Shown piece by piece: positions 32,712 through 40,732 of a stretch of 64,000 nucleotides of DNA; positions within the stretch are counted from its first letter, which is position 1; each line of letters starts with the position of its first letter. This stretch comes from RGIG529 sp050950425 (GTDB taxonomy: Bacteria; Bacillota; Clostridia; Oscillospirales; Oscillospiraceae). A program made the translations under genes and the position numbers. Under the pieces are notes generated by a model. The model was given only the letters and a program-made list of their open reading frames with translations. It was not told the origin of the DNA and ran no database searches. The stretch covers positions 1,612,001 through 1,676,000 of the forward strand of contig JBMNHO010000002.1 in the NCBI GenBank assembly GCA_050950425.1, read 5' to 3'.

Positions 32712-33122
32712 CCGAGCCGAATGATGCAAAGGAGCATCTGTTCCAAAACGGATTTGGCTGGGTTCCCTGGCTAATTCCCCTCCCGGCTTTGCAAACCGGG
32801 AGTACATAAAAGCGGGGGACCAGTTTGCAGTTGAAGAGAAAAACGAAACCATCTCATCCAAAAGATTTTCGATACAATGATACACAGCATTCCTTGTGTT
32901 CTATAGAGTTCCATTGTTGCGTTGGAAAAGAAAATCAACGAAAACAAGATCAGATGCCCAGCTTACATTGTTGGGGCACGAAATGGCCGATGTACGTTCA
33001 AAATGTCGAAAATAAGAACATTCCTGTATTTCGGGAGGAAAAAGGCTGCCGCCCGCGCAGGGAGAGGACCCTGCCGGCGGAACACGGGTCTGCATTTTAT
33101 GAAACAAGTCTCATCCCAACAT
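32712..33122. other. Gene-free stretch of about 410 bases
   Basis: No ORF with a ribosome site and plausible composition was found on either strand. It contains a hairpin CTCCCGG (32780-32786) with CCGGGAG (32796-32802) and a GATGC/GCATC stem near 32724. No known riboswitch consensus fits. Confidence 0.5.
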
Positions 33123-33159
33123 AAAAAGAGTTGGCTGGAAGCTCCAGCCAACTCTTTTT
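33123..33159. terminator. 17-bp perfect hairpin terminator
   Basis: Positions 33123-33139 pair with 33143-33159 around a 3-base loop, with A5 and T5 at the ends. It ends the minus-strand gene at 33169. Confidence 0.88.
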
Positions 33160-33168
33160 CTATGTTAC

Positions 33169-33567
33169 TTAAGCAACAACCGCGCCCTGGTTTTTGATTG
33201 CGCCAATCAAGCAGAGAATGGGCAACACAAATCCAATCAACGACATCCAAGTAAAGCCATACAGGATGATGCTGACAATTTGCAGGACAATAGTCAAAAT
33301 AGCAAAGACCAAGCAAAGCATGGCTTTTTCCGGCTTATTGCTGTTGGCAATGAAAATAATGCCAGCCGCAAGATTGATCAGCCCGAAGATTGCACTGATG
33401 ACTAAGGTGGTGGTCGCAGCAGCGGTGACAGTCCCATAGTCGGACAATGCACCTGCCAGTGCTCCAACCAAAGAACCGCCAATCGCCAACACGATCAGGC
33501 TGATTCCGGAGAAGATGACAAACAAAATGCCGCAGACGAGTAAAAATCCTTTTCCCGGTGCTTTCAT
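33169..33567 (-). CDS. Four-helix membrane protein
   Basis: A 132-residue protein with four hydrophobic segments (about 8-30, 50-75, 82-103, 108-126) separated by short loops. MKAPGKGF at the start and a short polar tail suggest the N terminus inside. It resembles small DUF4064-type membrane proteins only in general form. AAGGAG precedes ATG 33567. Monocistronic, with its own promoter and terminator. Confidence 0.7.
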   Translation of the reverse strand: MKAPGKGFLLVCGILFVIFSGISLIVLAIGGSLVGALAGALSDYGTVTAAATTTLVISAIFGLINLAAGIIFIANSNKPEKAMLCLVFAILTIVLQIVSIILYGFTWMSLIGFVLPILCLIGAIKNQGAVVA

Positions 33568-33614
33568 AAACAAAACTCCTTTCTCTTCCAGTCTGGAAGT
33601 AAGATACTAGCCAA

Positions 33615-33643
33615 AATATAACATATGTTTCAGAGTTTGGCAA
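33615..33643 (-). promoter_or_regulatory. Promoter of the four-helix membrane protein gene
   Basis: On the minus strand TTGCCA (33638-33643), 17 bases, TATATT (33615-33620). Confidence 0.65.
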
Positions 33644-33704
33644 TGGTTTGTTCACAAAAGATTCATAAAATATTCCGGGCGGAGGGGTTGACAGGAAACG
33701 GAAG

Positions 33705-33736
33705 AAGCGGAAGCCACAATACGGTGGCTTCCGCTT
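33705..33736 (-). terminator. Terminator of coaX
   Basis: A 13-bp stem (33705-33717 with 33724-33736) is followed on the minus strand by CTTCC. It lies about 37 bases past the coaX stop. Confidence 0.7.
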
Positions 33737-33772
33737 TTGATTGAACCGCAATGCTCCCGAACCGGAAAGGCT

Positions 33773-34543
33773 TCACCTGGCATGGTTTTTTTCGTATAAA
33801 ATACGCAGCCCATCCAGAAGAAGGTGTTCGTCACAGATGAATTTACGCTTGCAGTAGGGAGCGATCAAAGGCACCAAGCCACCGGTGGCAACAACGGTGG
33901 CAGGCATGCCCAAAAACTCTTCCACCCGGTCTGAAAGACCGTCTACCATAGCGGCATGTCCGTATATCACACCCGACTGCATGCAATTAACCGTATTGCT
34001 TCCCACAAACTGCTGAGGCTTTTCCAAAGGGACATATGGGAGCTGCGCCGCTTGGGCAGAGAGAGCGTCAATGGACAGCCGCATACCGGGGATAATCATG
34101 CCGCCGATATAGCTGCCTTGGGGGTCGATCACGGATAATGTTGTGGCTGTGCCAAGGTCGTAAATGATAATTGGCTTTGGGTATTTGGACACAGCGGCAA
34201 CCGCCGCCAAGACCAAGTCGCTTCCCAGCTGGGCCGGGTCGTCCGTTCGAATGTTGAGCCCGGTGCGCAGACCGGAGCCAACAACCAAAATGGGCTTTCC
34301 GATCAGTTGCTCCATGGCATGCTGCATCACGGCCTTTAATTCCGGAACAACGGAAGAGACGATCCCGCCCTCCATGTTTTGCAAGTTGACATGATGATTT
34401 TTGAGAATCCCGCCGATGAAGAACGCAAGTTCATCCGACGTCCGTTTGGTAGCTGTACTGATGCGGGCCTTAAAAACGATGGTTTGCTTTTGGATTGCTC
34501 CGATGACAATGTGTGTATTTCCAATGTCGATGGCGAGGATCAT
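33773..34543 (-). CDS. coaX: Type III pantothenate kinase
   Basis: A 256-residue CoaX of the ASKHA fold. MILAIDIGNTHIVIG is the phosphate-1 motif, IIYDLGTATTLSVID the second, and GGMIIPGMRLS and ATGGLVPLI follow as in the family. It phosphorylates pantothenate, the first step to coenzyme A. It follows an ECF S component by 3 bases, a link that suggests pantothenate import. The coaBC gene for the next steps is divergent just upstream. Confidence 0.95.
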   Translation of the reverse strand: MILAIDIGNTHIVIGAIQKQTIVFKARISTATKRTSDELAFFIGGILKNHHVNLQNMEGGIVSSVVPELKAVMQHAMEQLIGKPILVVGSGLRTGLNIRTDDPAQLGSDLVLAAVAAVSKYPKPIIIYDLGTATTLSVIDPQGSYIGGMIIPGMRLSIDALSAQAAQLPYVPLEKPQQFVGSNTVNCMQSGVIYGHAAMVDGLSDRVEEFLGMPATVVATGGLVPLIAPYCKRKFICDEHLLLDGLRILYEKNHAR

Positions 34544-34546
34544 AGA

Positions 34547-35245
34547 TTATTCGGCTCCTTTTTGGCGGGTAGCGCCAGTGAGTGCGTCAGGGGAACCAAG
34601 CAGCTTGAGCAGCGGAAGGCAAATCGCCGGTACAACCACAGCGGAAACGATGGCTTCCGGGACACCGTTGGTTCCGATGATGCCCAAAACAACACCCAGA
34701 ACAGCATCCACAGGGATTTCTTTGGCCACCGCATAGGCGTTGCGGAATACGACGAAAATCATCCCCATCACTAAGATCGTGTTGGTGAAAGAACCAAGGA
34801 TGCCGGCCAGCAACAAAGAGAGGGGACGCAAAGCGCCGTTTGTTTTACGAAACAAACCTTGGAACAGCCGGTATACATAATAGGGAACAACACCAACCAA
34901 AATACGGGGGACAAAACAAATAACCAAAGCCCATGGGCTGCCGTGTTCCATACCGGGAACGGGAATGAAGGGAGAAAACGCGAAGGAAAGCAAGCTCGGG
35001 GTCATCGTGTTGACAAAAAGACTGCCGGCTCCGAAAAAGAGACCCAGAACGGCTCCTTTTTTAGGGCCAAACAAGACAGAGCCAATGATGACCGGGATGT
35101 GGATGATGGTGGCCTTGATGACGACCAGGTTCAGAAAACCGATGGGCGTAAAGGTCAGAACCAGGATGACCGCCACAAAGATAGAGAGCAGTGCGATGCT
35201 ACGGGTGTTCCCACGTGTTTCCGTGGATCGGCTGGGTGAATTCAT
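34547..35245 (-). CDS. ECF transporter S component, probably for pantothenate
   Basis: A 232-residue membrane protein with six or so helices. The N-terminal SIALLSIFVAVILVLTFTPIG helix and the following HIPVIIGSVLFGPKKGAVLG match S components of the ECF family (PF12822 type, PanT-like). Tight linkage to coaX (3-base gap) and nearness to coaBC suggest pantothenate as substrate, an inference from context. ATG 35245 has GGAGG. An upstream extension lies over the promoter leader. Confidence 0.85.
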   Translation of the reverse strand: MNSPSRSTETRGNTRSIALLSIFVAVILVLTFTPIGFLNLVVIKATIIHIPVIIGSVLFGPKKGAVLGLFFGAGSLFVNTMTPSLLSFAFSPFIPVPGMEHGSPWALVICFVPRILVGVVPYYVYRLFQGLFRKTNGALRPLSLLLAGILGSFTNTILVMGMIFVVFRNAYAVAKEIPVDAVLGVVLGIIGTNGVPEAIVSAVVVPAICLPLLKLLGSPDALTGATRQKGAE

Positions 35246-35363
35246 TGATAAAACCTCCTGTTGCCATTCCGAAAAGCGGATACGGCACATGTTTATTTTG
35301 CCCGCTCCAGTGCAAACTCGTCTGCTGTCCAAGTCGGTACAGCGGCGCACACTGTTCACAGAC
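35246..35363 (-). promoter_or_regulatory. Structured leader of the S component-coaX operon
   Basis: The predicted 5' leader of about 118 bases can form nested stems (GUCUG with CAGAC, CAGUG with CACUG, GCUGU with ACAGC). It may be an unassigned regulatory RNA. No known class is recognised. Confidence 0.35.
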
Positions 35364-35369
35364 AAAGAT

Positions 35370-35398
35370 ATTATACTGTCTTTTTTGCCGAAAGGCAA
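35370..35398 (-). promoter_or_regulatory. Promoter of the S component-coaX operon
   Basis: On the minus strand TTGCCT (35393-35398), 17 bases, TATAAT (35370-35375). Confidence 0.75.
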
Positions 35399-35437
35399 TC
35401 AATTTCTTGGGTATCTCTACGATTTCTTGGAAAAATA

Positions 35438-35466
35438 TTTACAGTGTGGCAGGGGTTTGCTATACT
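35438..35466 (+). promoter_or_regulatory. Promoter of coaBC
   Basis: TTTACA (35438-35443), 17 bases, TATACT (35461-35466), with TGC directly before the -10 box (extended type). Confidence 0.8.
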
Positions 35467-35522
35467 AAGGGTGTACCAAAAGACGAGAAAAAGTGAAAAG
35501 CAATACAAATGAGGCGGTGACT

Positions 35523-36737
35523 ATGTTAGAAGGAAAAACGGTTCTGCTTGGCGTAACAGGCAGTATCGCGGCGTATAAAGCGGCTGCTTTGGCCTCTGCT
35601 TTGAAAAAGGAACGCTGCAATGTTCGCGTACTGATGACACGAAACGCAATGGAGTTTGTCGCACCCCGCACGTTTGAAACGCTGACGGAGCATCGGGTGC
35701 TTTTTGACACATTTGACCGAAATTTTGAATACAACGTGGAACATATTGCCTTGGCCAAGCAGGCAGATTTGGTCATTATTGCGCCGGCAACGGCGAATGT
35801 GCTGGCAAAGCTGGCCAACGGGATTGCGGACGACATGCTGACCACCACTGTTTTGGCCTGCCGCTGCCCCAAGCTGGCGGCGCCGGCCATGAACACGGGA
35901 ATGTATGAGAACCCCGTGACCCAGGCAAATTTAGAGCGGCTGCGCGCGTTCGGATGGGAGGTCGTAGCGCCTGCTGAGGGGCTTTTGGCCTGCGGCGACG
36001 TGGGCGCCGGCAAGATGCCGGAGCCGAGGCAGCTTTTAGAACATGTGAAGGCCCGCCTGGAGCAGAAACCGCCCCGGCGTGACATGGAACACCTTCGTGT
36101 GTTGGTGACGGCAGGCCCCACCCGGGAAGCCATCGATCCCGTCCGGTATATCACGAATCGATCCACCGGGAAAATGGGATATTCCATTGCGGAAGCCGCC
36201 GCGAAGCGGGGCGCTGTCGTCACGCTCGTGACAGGACAGACCAACTTAACGACTTCTCCGTTCCTGGAGCGGGTCAACGTTGTGTCCGCCCGGGAGATGT
36301 TTGACGCGGTGACCAGAAGGAGCGCGCAGCAGGACATTATCATCAAAGCGGCGGCTGTGGCCGACTACCGTCCCGCGGAAGTGGCAAACGACAAGCTGAA
36401 AAAGAAAGACGGCGAAATGATCCTTTCCCTGGTGCGCAACCCGGATATTTTGCAGTATTTAGGAGAACACAGGCCGGAAGGACAATATCTCTGCGGCTTT
36501 TCCATGGAGACCCGGGATATGGTCGAAAATTCTCAAAAAAAGCTTCGAAAAAAGAAAATCCAGATGATTGCCGCCAACAATTTAAAGGAATCCGGCGCGG
36601 GCTTCGGTGTGGATACCAATGTTTTAACGCTGATCACAAAAGAGGACGTAAAAGAGCTGCCCCTTTTGACCAAGGAGGCCGCGGCGGACATTCTGCTGGA
36701 CGAAATTTTAAGACATCGGGCAGAAATTGCGGAATAG
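35523..36737 (+). CDS. coaBC: Phosphopantothenoylcysteine decarboxylase / phosphopantothenate-cysteine ligase
   Basis: A 404-residue bifunctional flavoprotein. CoaC domain (about 1-180): GVTGSIAAYKA binds FMN, EHIALAKQAD carries the catalytic His, then PAMNTGMYENP and CGDVGAGKMPEP. CoaB domain (about 190-404): VTAGPTREAIDPVRYITNRSTG and KAAAVADYRP. It turns phosphopantothenate and Cys into phosphopantetheine. ATG 35523 with GAGGCGGTG. Divergent from coaX, so CoA synthesis is clustered here. Confidence 0.96.
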   Translation: MLEGKTVLLGVTGSIAAYKAAALASALKKERCNVRVLMTRNAMEFVAPRTFETLTEHRVLFDTFDRNFEYNVEHIALAKQADLVIIAPATANVLAKLANGIADDMLTTTVLACRCPKLAAPAMNTGMYENPVTQANLERLRAFGWEVVAPAEGLLACGDVGAGKMPEPRQLLEHVKARLEQKPPRRDMEHLRVLVTAGPTREAIDPVRYITNRSTGKMGYSIAEAAAKRGAVVTLVTGQTNLTTSPFLERVNVVSAREMFDAVTRRSAQQDIIIKAAAVADYRPAEVANDKLKKKDGEMILSLVRNPDILQYLGEHRPEGQYLCGFSMETRDMVENSQKKLRKKKIQMIAANNLKESGAGFGVDTNVLTLITKEDVKELPLLTKEAAADILLDEILRHRAEIAE

Positions 36738-36752
36738 AACGGGAGTGTCACT

Positions 36753-37574
36753 GTGACCATTCAAAATATATGCGCAGTCTACTTCAGCGCCACCGGCACA
36801 ACGGGGCGCGTTTTAGAGACGGCTGTAACTCGTTTGGGTGAGCTGCTTTCCAAACCTGTAACGGTTTATGATTTTACGCTGCCGGCCCAAAGAGAGCAAG
36901 CCCTTTCCTTTGGGCCGGAGGATCTGGTTCTGTTTGGTGTGCCGGTCTATGCCGGACGGGTTCCAAACGTGCTGGTTCCGTACATTCAAAAACGGGTGAG
37001 AGGGAACGGAGCCATCGCCGTCCCGGTGGTGGTATACGGGAACCGCGACTACGACGATGCGCTGATCGAGCTGCGGGACCTGCTGGAGGAAACCGGATTT
37101 CATACCATCGCGGCGGGCGCCTTTATCGGGGAGCACTCCTTCTCTTATATTCTTGGGAAGGGGCGGCCGGACGAAAATGACTTGGAGCAGGCCCGAAGGC
37201 TTGCAGAGCTGGCGGGGCAGCGGGTACAAGCGCTGGGGCGGCCGCCGGAGCATCCGGTGTTTGTCAAGGGGAACACGCCGCTGCGGCCCCATTATGTGCC
37301 CCAGGATCGGCATGGAGAGAAGGTGAACATTCTCAAAGTACATCCCGAGACGAGAGACACCTGCACCCAGTGCGGCCTGTGTGCCGCTGTTTGCCCCATG
37401 GGCTCCATCAGGCGGGACGACGCCCGGGAGATGGATGGCATTTGCATCAAATGCGGCGCCTGCGTCAAGAAGTGTCCCGTTGGCGCCAAATATTACACCG
37501 ACGAGCGGTACTTATACCACCAGCACGAGCTGGAAGAGATGTTCGAAAGGCGGGCAGAGCCGGAATTGTTTTAA
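36753..37574 (+). CDS. EFR1-family flavodoxin-ferredoxin fusion
   Basis: A 273-residue redox protein. The N-terminal flavodoxin-like domain (about 1-165) has the FMN phosphate loop FSATGTTGRVLE and GVPVYAGRVPN. Two 4Fe-4S motifs follow: CTQCGLCAAVCP and CIKCGACVKKCP (about 208-250). Such proteins move electrons in anaerobes. Partners are unknown. GTG start with GGGAG. It follows coaBC by 15 bases. The terminator starts inside its stop codon. Confidence 0.9.
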   Translation: MTIQNICAVYFSATGTTGRVLETAVTRLGELLSKPVTVYDFTLPAQREQALSFGPEDLVLFGVPVYAGRVPNVLVPYIQKRVRGNGAIAVPVVVYGNRDYDDALIELRDLLEETGFHTIAAGAFIGEHSFSYILGKGRPDENDLEQARRLAELAGQRVQALGRPPEHPVFVKGNTPLRPHYVPQDRHGEKVNILKVHPETRDTCTQCGLCAAVCPMGSIRRDDAREMDGICIKCGACVKKCPVGAKYYTDERYLYHQHELEEMFERRAEPELF

Positions 37575-37610
37575 AAAAGAGGGGTCTCCGATCGGAGACC
37601 CCTCTTTTTT
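37573..37610. terminator. 38-bp perfect palindrome, bidirectional terminator
   Basis: Positions 37573-37590 and 37593-37610 are fully complementary around AT, with A6 and T6 ends. It serves the EFR1 gene and the convergent hemolysin III gene. Confidence 0.92.
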
Positions 37611-37628
37611 GATCACAGTCGCTTGGGT

Positions 37629-38276
37629 TTAAGGGATAACATAAAGCAAAACAGAGAGATAATGCAGGAAGCTTGCGGCGAACACAAAAAGGTGCCAGAC
37701 GGCATGCATATACTGGATTTGTTTTTGCCTGTAAAAGAAAATGCCAATGGTATAGAGCAATCCGCCGGCGACCATCAGAATTGTGCCCGCTGCGCCAAGC
37801 GCCAGTACCACAGGCTTGATCACAACGACAATACACCAGCCCATTACGACGTAACAAATCATGGAAAACCGTTTGAACCGTTCTAAATTGACTGCGTTGA
37901 GGACGATGCCCAAAATGGTCATACCCCAGAGGATGCAAAAGATGACAAGGCCCAAGGTACCGCCCAGCGTTAGCAGCAGATAGGGGGTGTATGTACCGGC
38001 AATCAGAAGAAAAATGGTGCAATGGTCAAAAACGCGGAACACCCGCTTTGCCCTTTGGTTGGTTAGGCTGTGGTATAGGGTAGACATGGTGTAAAGGATG
38101 ATCAGGGAAGCGCCGTAGATGGCCGCGCTGACAAGGGCAACGGCACTGCCGCCCAGAGCGGCTTTGATCAAAAGAAGGACACAGCCGACGACAGAGGCCA
38201 GCGCGCCCACCCCATGGGTAATGGCATGGACCATTTCTTCCCCCAAAGAGTAGGCAGGGGCAGCTTGTTTTTTCAT
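37629..38276 (-). CDS. Hemolysin III / PAQR-family membrane protein
   Basis: A 215-residue protein with seven hydrophobic segments. Family residues are visible: HAITHGVGA near the start, STLYHSL, FDHCTIFLLIAGTYTP and the late MHAVWHLFVFAASFLHY, whose His and Asp residues bind zinc in PAQR relatives. True hemolytic activity is not implied. Lipid or stress hydrolase-like roles are proposed for the family. RBS is weak (GGAAAAGGAAACG). Downstream of degV on the same strand. Confidence 0.9.
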   Translation of the reverse strand: MKKQAAPAYSLGEEMVHAITHGVGALASVVGCVLLLIKAALGGSAVALVSAAIYGASLIILYTMSTLYHSLTNQRAKRVFRVFDHCTIFLLIAGTYTPYLLLTLGGTLGLVIFCILWGMTILGIVLNAVNLERFKRFSMICYVVMGWCIVVVIKPVVLALGAAGTILMVAGGLLYTIGIFFYRQKQIQYMHAVWHLFVFAASFLHYLSVLLYVIP

Positions 38277-38316
38277 AATCGTTTCCTTTTCCGTTGGGGT
38301 GCAAAGAGGATCGGCA

Positions 38317-39174
38317 TTACCACTCCAAGGCCTTCTGCACGCCGATTCCGATCAGCCCGGGGCCTGTGTGCACCACGAGGGCAGGACTGACAGAGCCGCG
38401 GAAGACGCATTTTGCCCGAGGGAAGGCAGTTGCTATTTCCTTGGCAACGGCCTCAGCCACGTCGGGAGCCCCGCCATCTGCAATGGCAACGTGATAAGAC
38501 GCAAATTGATCCGCGAATGTTGCGGCCAGCTCCAACGCTTTGTGCCATGGGTGCGTTCGCCCCCGCACCAGACGGGCGGTGTAGTACACCCCGTCCGCGT
38601 TGCACGAGATGATGGGGCGCAAGTTCAGCGCAGTGCCGAATACATAGGGAACGGTGCCGATTCGGCCGCCTTTTTTCAAATATTCCAGTGTTTTCACGCA
38701 GAAAAAGATCTTTGTTTGGGGGACTATTTCTGTGAGCTTTGCCACGATGGCCTCAAAGGGCATTCCGTGCTGGATGCATTCCCCGGCGGCAATGGCCAGA
38801 AAGCCGGCGCCGATGCCGATGTTTTTGGTGTCCAGCAGAAAGGTGTCCAATTGGGGGTAAGACTGAGAGACCAGCCGAAGGGCGTTGTATGTTCCGCTTA
38901 AACCGCTGGAAATGGTAACAACGATCAGCTTTTGATATCCGGCCGCGATGATCTCGTCAAAGGCTTGATGAATGCGCTCCATAGAGGGGAGAGAAGTGGT
39001 TGGAACCTCGGTTTCCAGGCGATCATACACCTCCTGGGCGGTAATGTCAATTTTATCTTGGTATTCCCCGTCGGCATAATTGATCAGCAAGGGCAGCGTA
39101 TACATATGATATTGTTCTATGTATTGATCTGGCACGTCTGTGCCGGAATCAACCAAGACTGCTATTCTTTCCAT
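38317..39174 (-). CDS. DegV-family fatty-acid-binding protein
   Basis: A 285-residue DegV protein. AVLVDSGTDVP opens the fold, followed by PTTSLPS and TISSGLSGTYNAL, which line the fatty-acid pocket. GGRIGTVPYVFGTALNLRPI is typical. FakB proteins of this family present fatty acids to the kinase FakA. Several copies per genome are usual. GAGGAG precedes the ATG. Confidence 0.92.
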   Translation of the reverse strand: MERIAVLVDSGTDVPDQYIEQYHMYTLPLLINYADGEYQDKIDITAQEVYDRLETEVPTTSLPSMERIHQAFDEIIAAGYQKLIVVTISSGLSGTYNALRLVSQSYPQLDTFLLDTKNIGIGAGFLAIAAGECIQHGMPFEAIVAKLTEIVPQTKIFFCVKTLEYLKKGGRIGTVPYVFGTALNLRPIISCNADGVYYTARLVRGRTHPWHKALELAATFADQFASYHVAIADGGAPDVAEAVAKEIATAFPRAKCVFRGSVSPALVVHTGPGLIGIGVQKALEW

Positions 39175-39220
39175 CTGTTTCTCCTCATAATAAAGATTAG
39201 AAAATATAATAACTTAAATT

Positions 39221-39249
39221 ATTTTACAATGTGTGAAACATGGTGTCAA
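39221..39249 (-). promoter_or_regulatory. Promoter of degV
   Basis: On the minus strand a perfect TTGACA (39244-39249), 17 bases, TAAAAT (39221-39226). Confidence 0.8.
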
Positions 39250-39272
39250 GAAAAGAATGGAACAAATAGACA

Positions 39273-39304
39273 TTTGGCCACTCAGAATGTACTGAATGGC
39301 CAAA
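39273..39304 (-). terminator. Hairpin after gatB
   Basis: TTTGGCCA (39273-39280) pairs with TGGCCAAA (39297-39304), with inner TCAG/CTGA pairs. No T-run, so termination strength is uncertain. Confidence 0.5.
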
Positions 39305-39307
39305 CAA

Positions 39308-40732
39308 TTAAACATGTTCCAACAAGTCGAATATAATTTCCTGGATTTTTTGGGGGTTTCCTTTTCCCCCGGTTTGAGCCATGACCTGACCGATCAGTGC
39401 TTTGGAGGCGGCTGTTTTCCCCTTTCGGTAGTCAGAAACGGATTTTGGATGGGCGGAAAGCACCGCCTCGGCGATGGGGCGCAGCACAGAAACGTCGCTG
39501 ATCTGCTCTAGACCTCGTTCCTGAACCAAAGCTTCCGGGCTGATCTTCTGGGTATAAACATCCCGTACCAATTTTTTTGCGGTGCTGCTGTTGATGGTTT
39601 CATCCCCGGACAAATCGGCCAGCCGAGCCATGTAGGAGGGGGAAAGATCCAGCACGTCGCTGTCAGGGGGCAGAAGCTTGCGAAGCTCTGATATGATCAG
39701 ATTGGACAGAATTTTTGGATAGTTCGTCTGCGCAACGGCCTGATCAAAATAGTCGGCGACGGCCTTTTCTGTGGTCAGGCACTCTCCGTCGTATGCGCTG
39801 AGCCCGTATCGCTCCATATACATTTTTTTTCTTACGTCGGGTAGAGTTGGAATCTGCGCCTGAAGCGCTGCGACGGCATCCTCTGCCAGGTAGATCGGCG
39901 GCAGGTCGGGGTCGGGGAAATAGCGGTAGTCGTTCGCGTTTTCCTTCCGGCGCATGGAGTGGGTTTTCCCGTCATTCTGGTCAAACCGCCTTGTCTCCTG
40001 CACGATTTTTTCCCCGGCTTCCACGGCCTCGACTTGCCGCTTATATTCATACTCGATGGCTCGCACGATAGACTGGAATGAGTTTAAGTTTTTCATTTCT
40101 GCCCGGGTGCCAAGGGTATCTGTTCCGGCTTTGCGGACGGAAAGGTTGACATCGCAGCGGAAAGATCCCTCGTTCATTTTACAGTCGGAGATCCCGGTAT
40201 AAAGGATAATTGCTCTCAATTTTTGCAAGTATGCCTTGGCTTCCTCCGCGGAACGGATATCCGGCTCTGAGACGATTTCGATCAAAGGCACGCCGCATCG
40301 GTTGCAGTCGATCATGGTGCCGTGTGTTTTGTCGTGTATCAGCTTTCCGGCGTCTTCTTCGATGTGGATTCGTGTAATGCCGATCCGCTTGCTGCCGTCG
40401 GCGCCTTCAATCTCCAGATAGCCGTGTTCACAAAGGGGAAGGTCATGTTGGGAGATCTGATAAGCTTTCGGCAGATCGGGGTAGAAATAATTTTTGCGGT
40501 CCTGCTTGGAGCGGGACGCAATGTGACAATGGGTGGCAAGCCCGGCCTTCACCGCAAAATCCACCACGGTTTGGTTCAGTACAGGCAAAGTACCCGGCAT
40601 CCCGGTGCAGACAGGGCAGCACTGGGTATTTGGCTCGGCGCCAAAGGCCGTAGAGCAGCCGCAGAAAAGCTTTGTCTTGGTGGACAGCTCCACATGGACC
40701 TCCAGCCCGATGACCATTTCATATTGCCGCAT
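39308..40732 (-). CDS. gatB: Asp-tRNA(Asn)/Glu-tRNA(Gln) amidotransferase subunit B
   Basis: A 474-residue GatB. YEMVIGLEVHVELSTKTKLFC opens the cradle domain (written here as a family landmark at residues 4-24). The zinc-type Cys pairs CGC and CCPVC follow, then KNYFYPDLPKAYQISQ and the C-terminal YqeY-like tail. GatB activates the misacylated aminoacyl end with ATP and passes ammonia from GatA. Its ATG shares one base with the gatA stop (TAATG), so translation is coupled. Confidence 0.96.
   Translation of the reverse strand: MRQYEMVIGLEVHVELSTKTKLFCGCSTAFGAEPNTQCCPVCTGMPGTLPVLNQTVVDFAVKAGLATHCHIASRSKQDRKNYFYPDLPKAYQISQHDLPLCEHGYLEIEGADGSKRIGITRIHIEEDAGKLIHDKTHGTMIDCNRCGVPLIEIVSEPDIRSAEEAKAYLQKLRAIILYTGISDCKMNEGSFRCDVNLSVRKAGTDTLGTRAEMKNLNSFQSIVRAIEYEYKRQVEAVEAGEKIVQETRRFDQNDGKTHSMRRKENANDYRYFPDPDLPPIYLAEDAVAALQAQIPTLPDVRKKMYMERYGLSAYDGECLTTEKAVADYFDQAVAQTNYPKILSNLIISELRKLLPPDSDVLDLSPSYMARLADLSGDETINSSTAKKLVRDVYTQKISPEALVQERGLEQISDVSVLRPIAEAVLSAHPKSVSDYRKGKTAASKALIGQVMAQTGGKGNPQKIQEIIFDLLEHV

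Noticed and set aside
32690..32810. 36-codon ORF overlapping the end of the Cys-rich gene
   Set aside because: Its ATG touches the ribosome-like GGAGG and there is no other support.
32712..32860. Possible c-di-AMP (ydaO-type) riboswitch after the Cys-rich gene
   Set aside because: It has GCGGGGGACC-like and stem-loop sequences, but the conserved GGGUGAAUC and CAGCUAAC blocks are missing and no gene follows.
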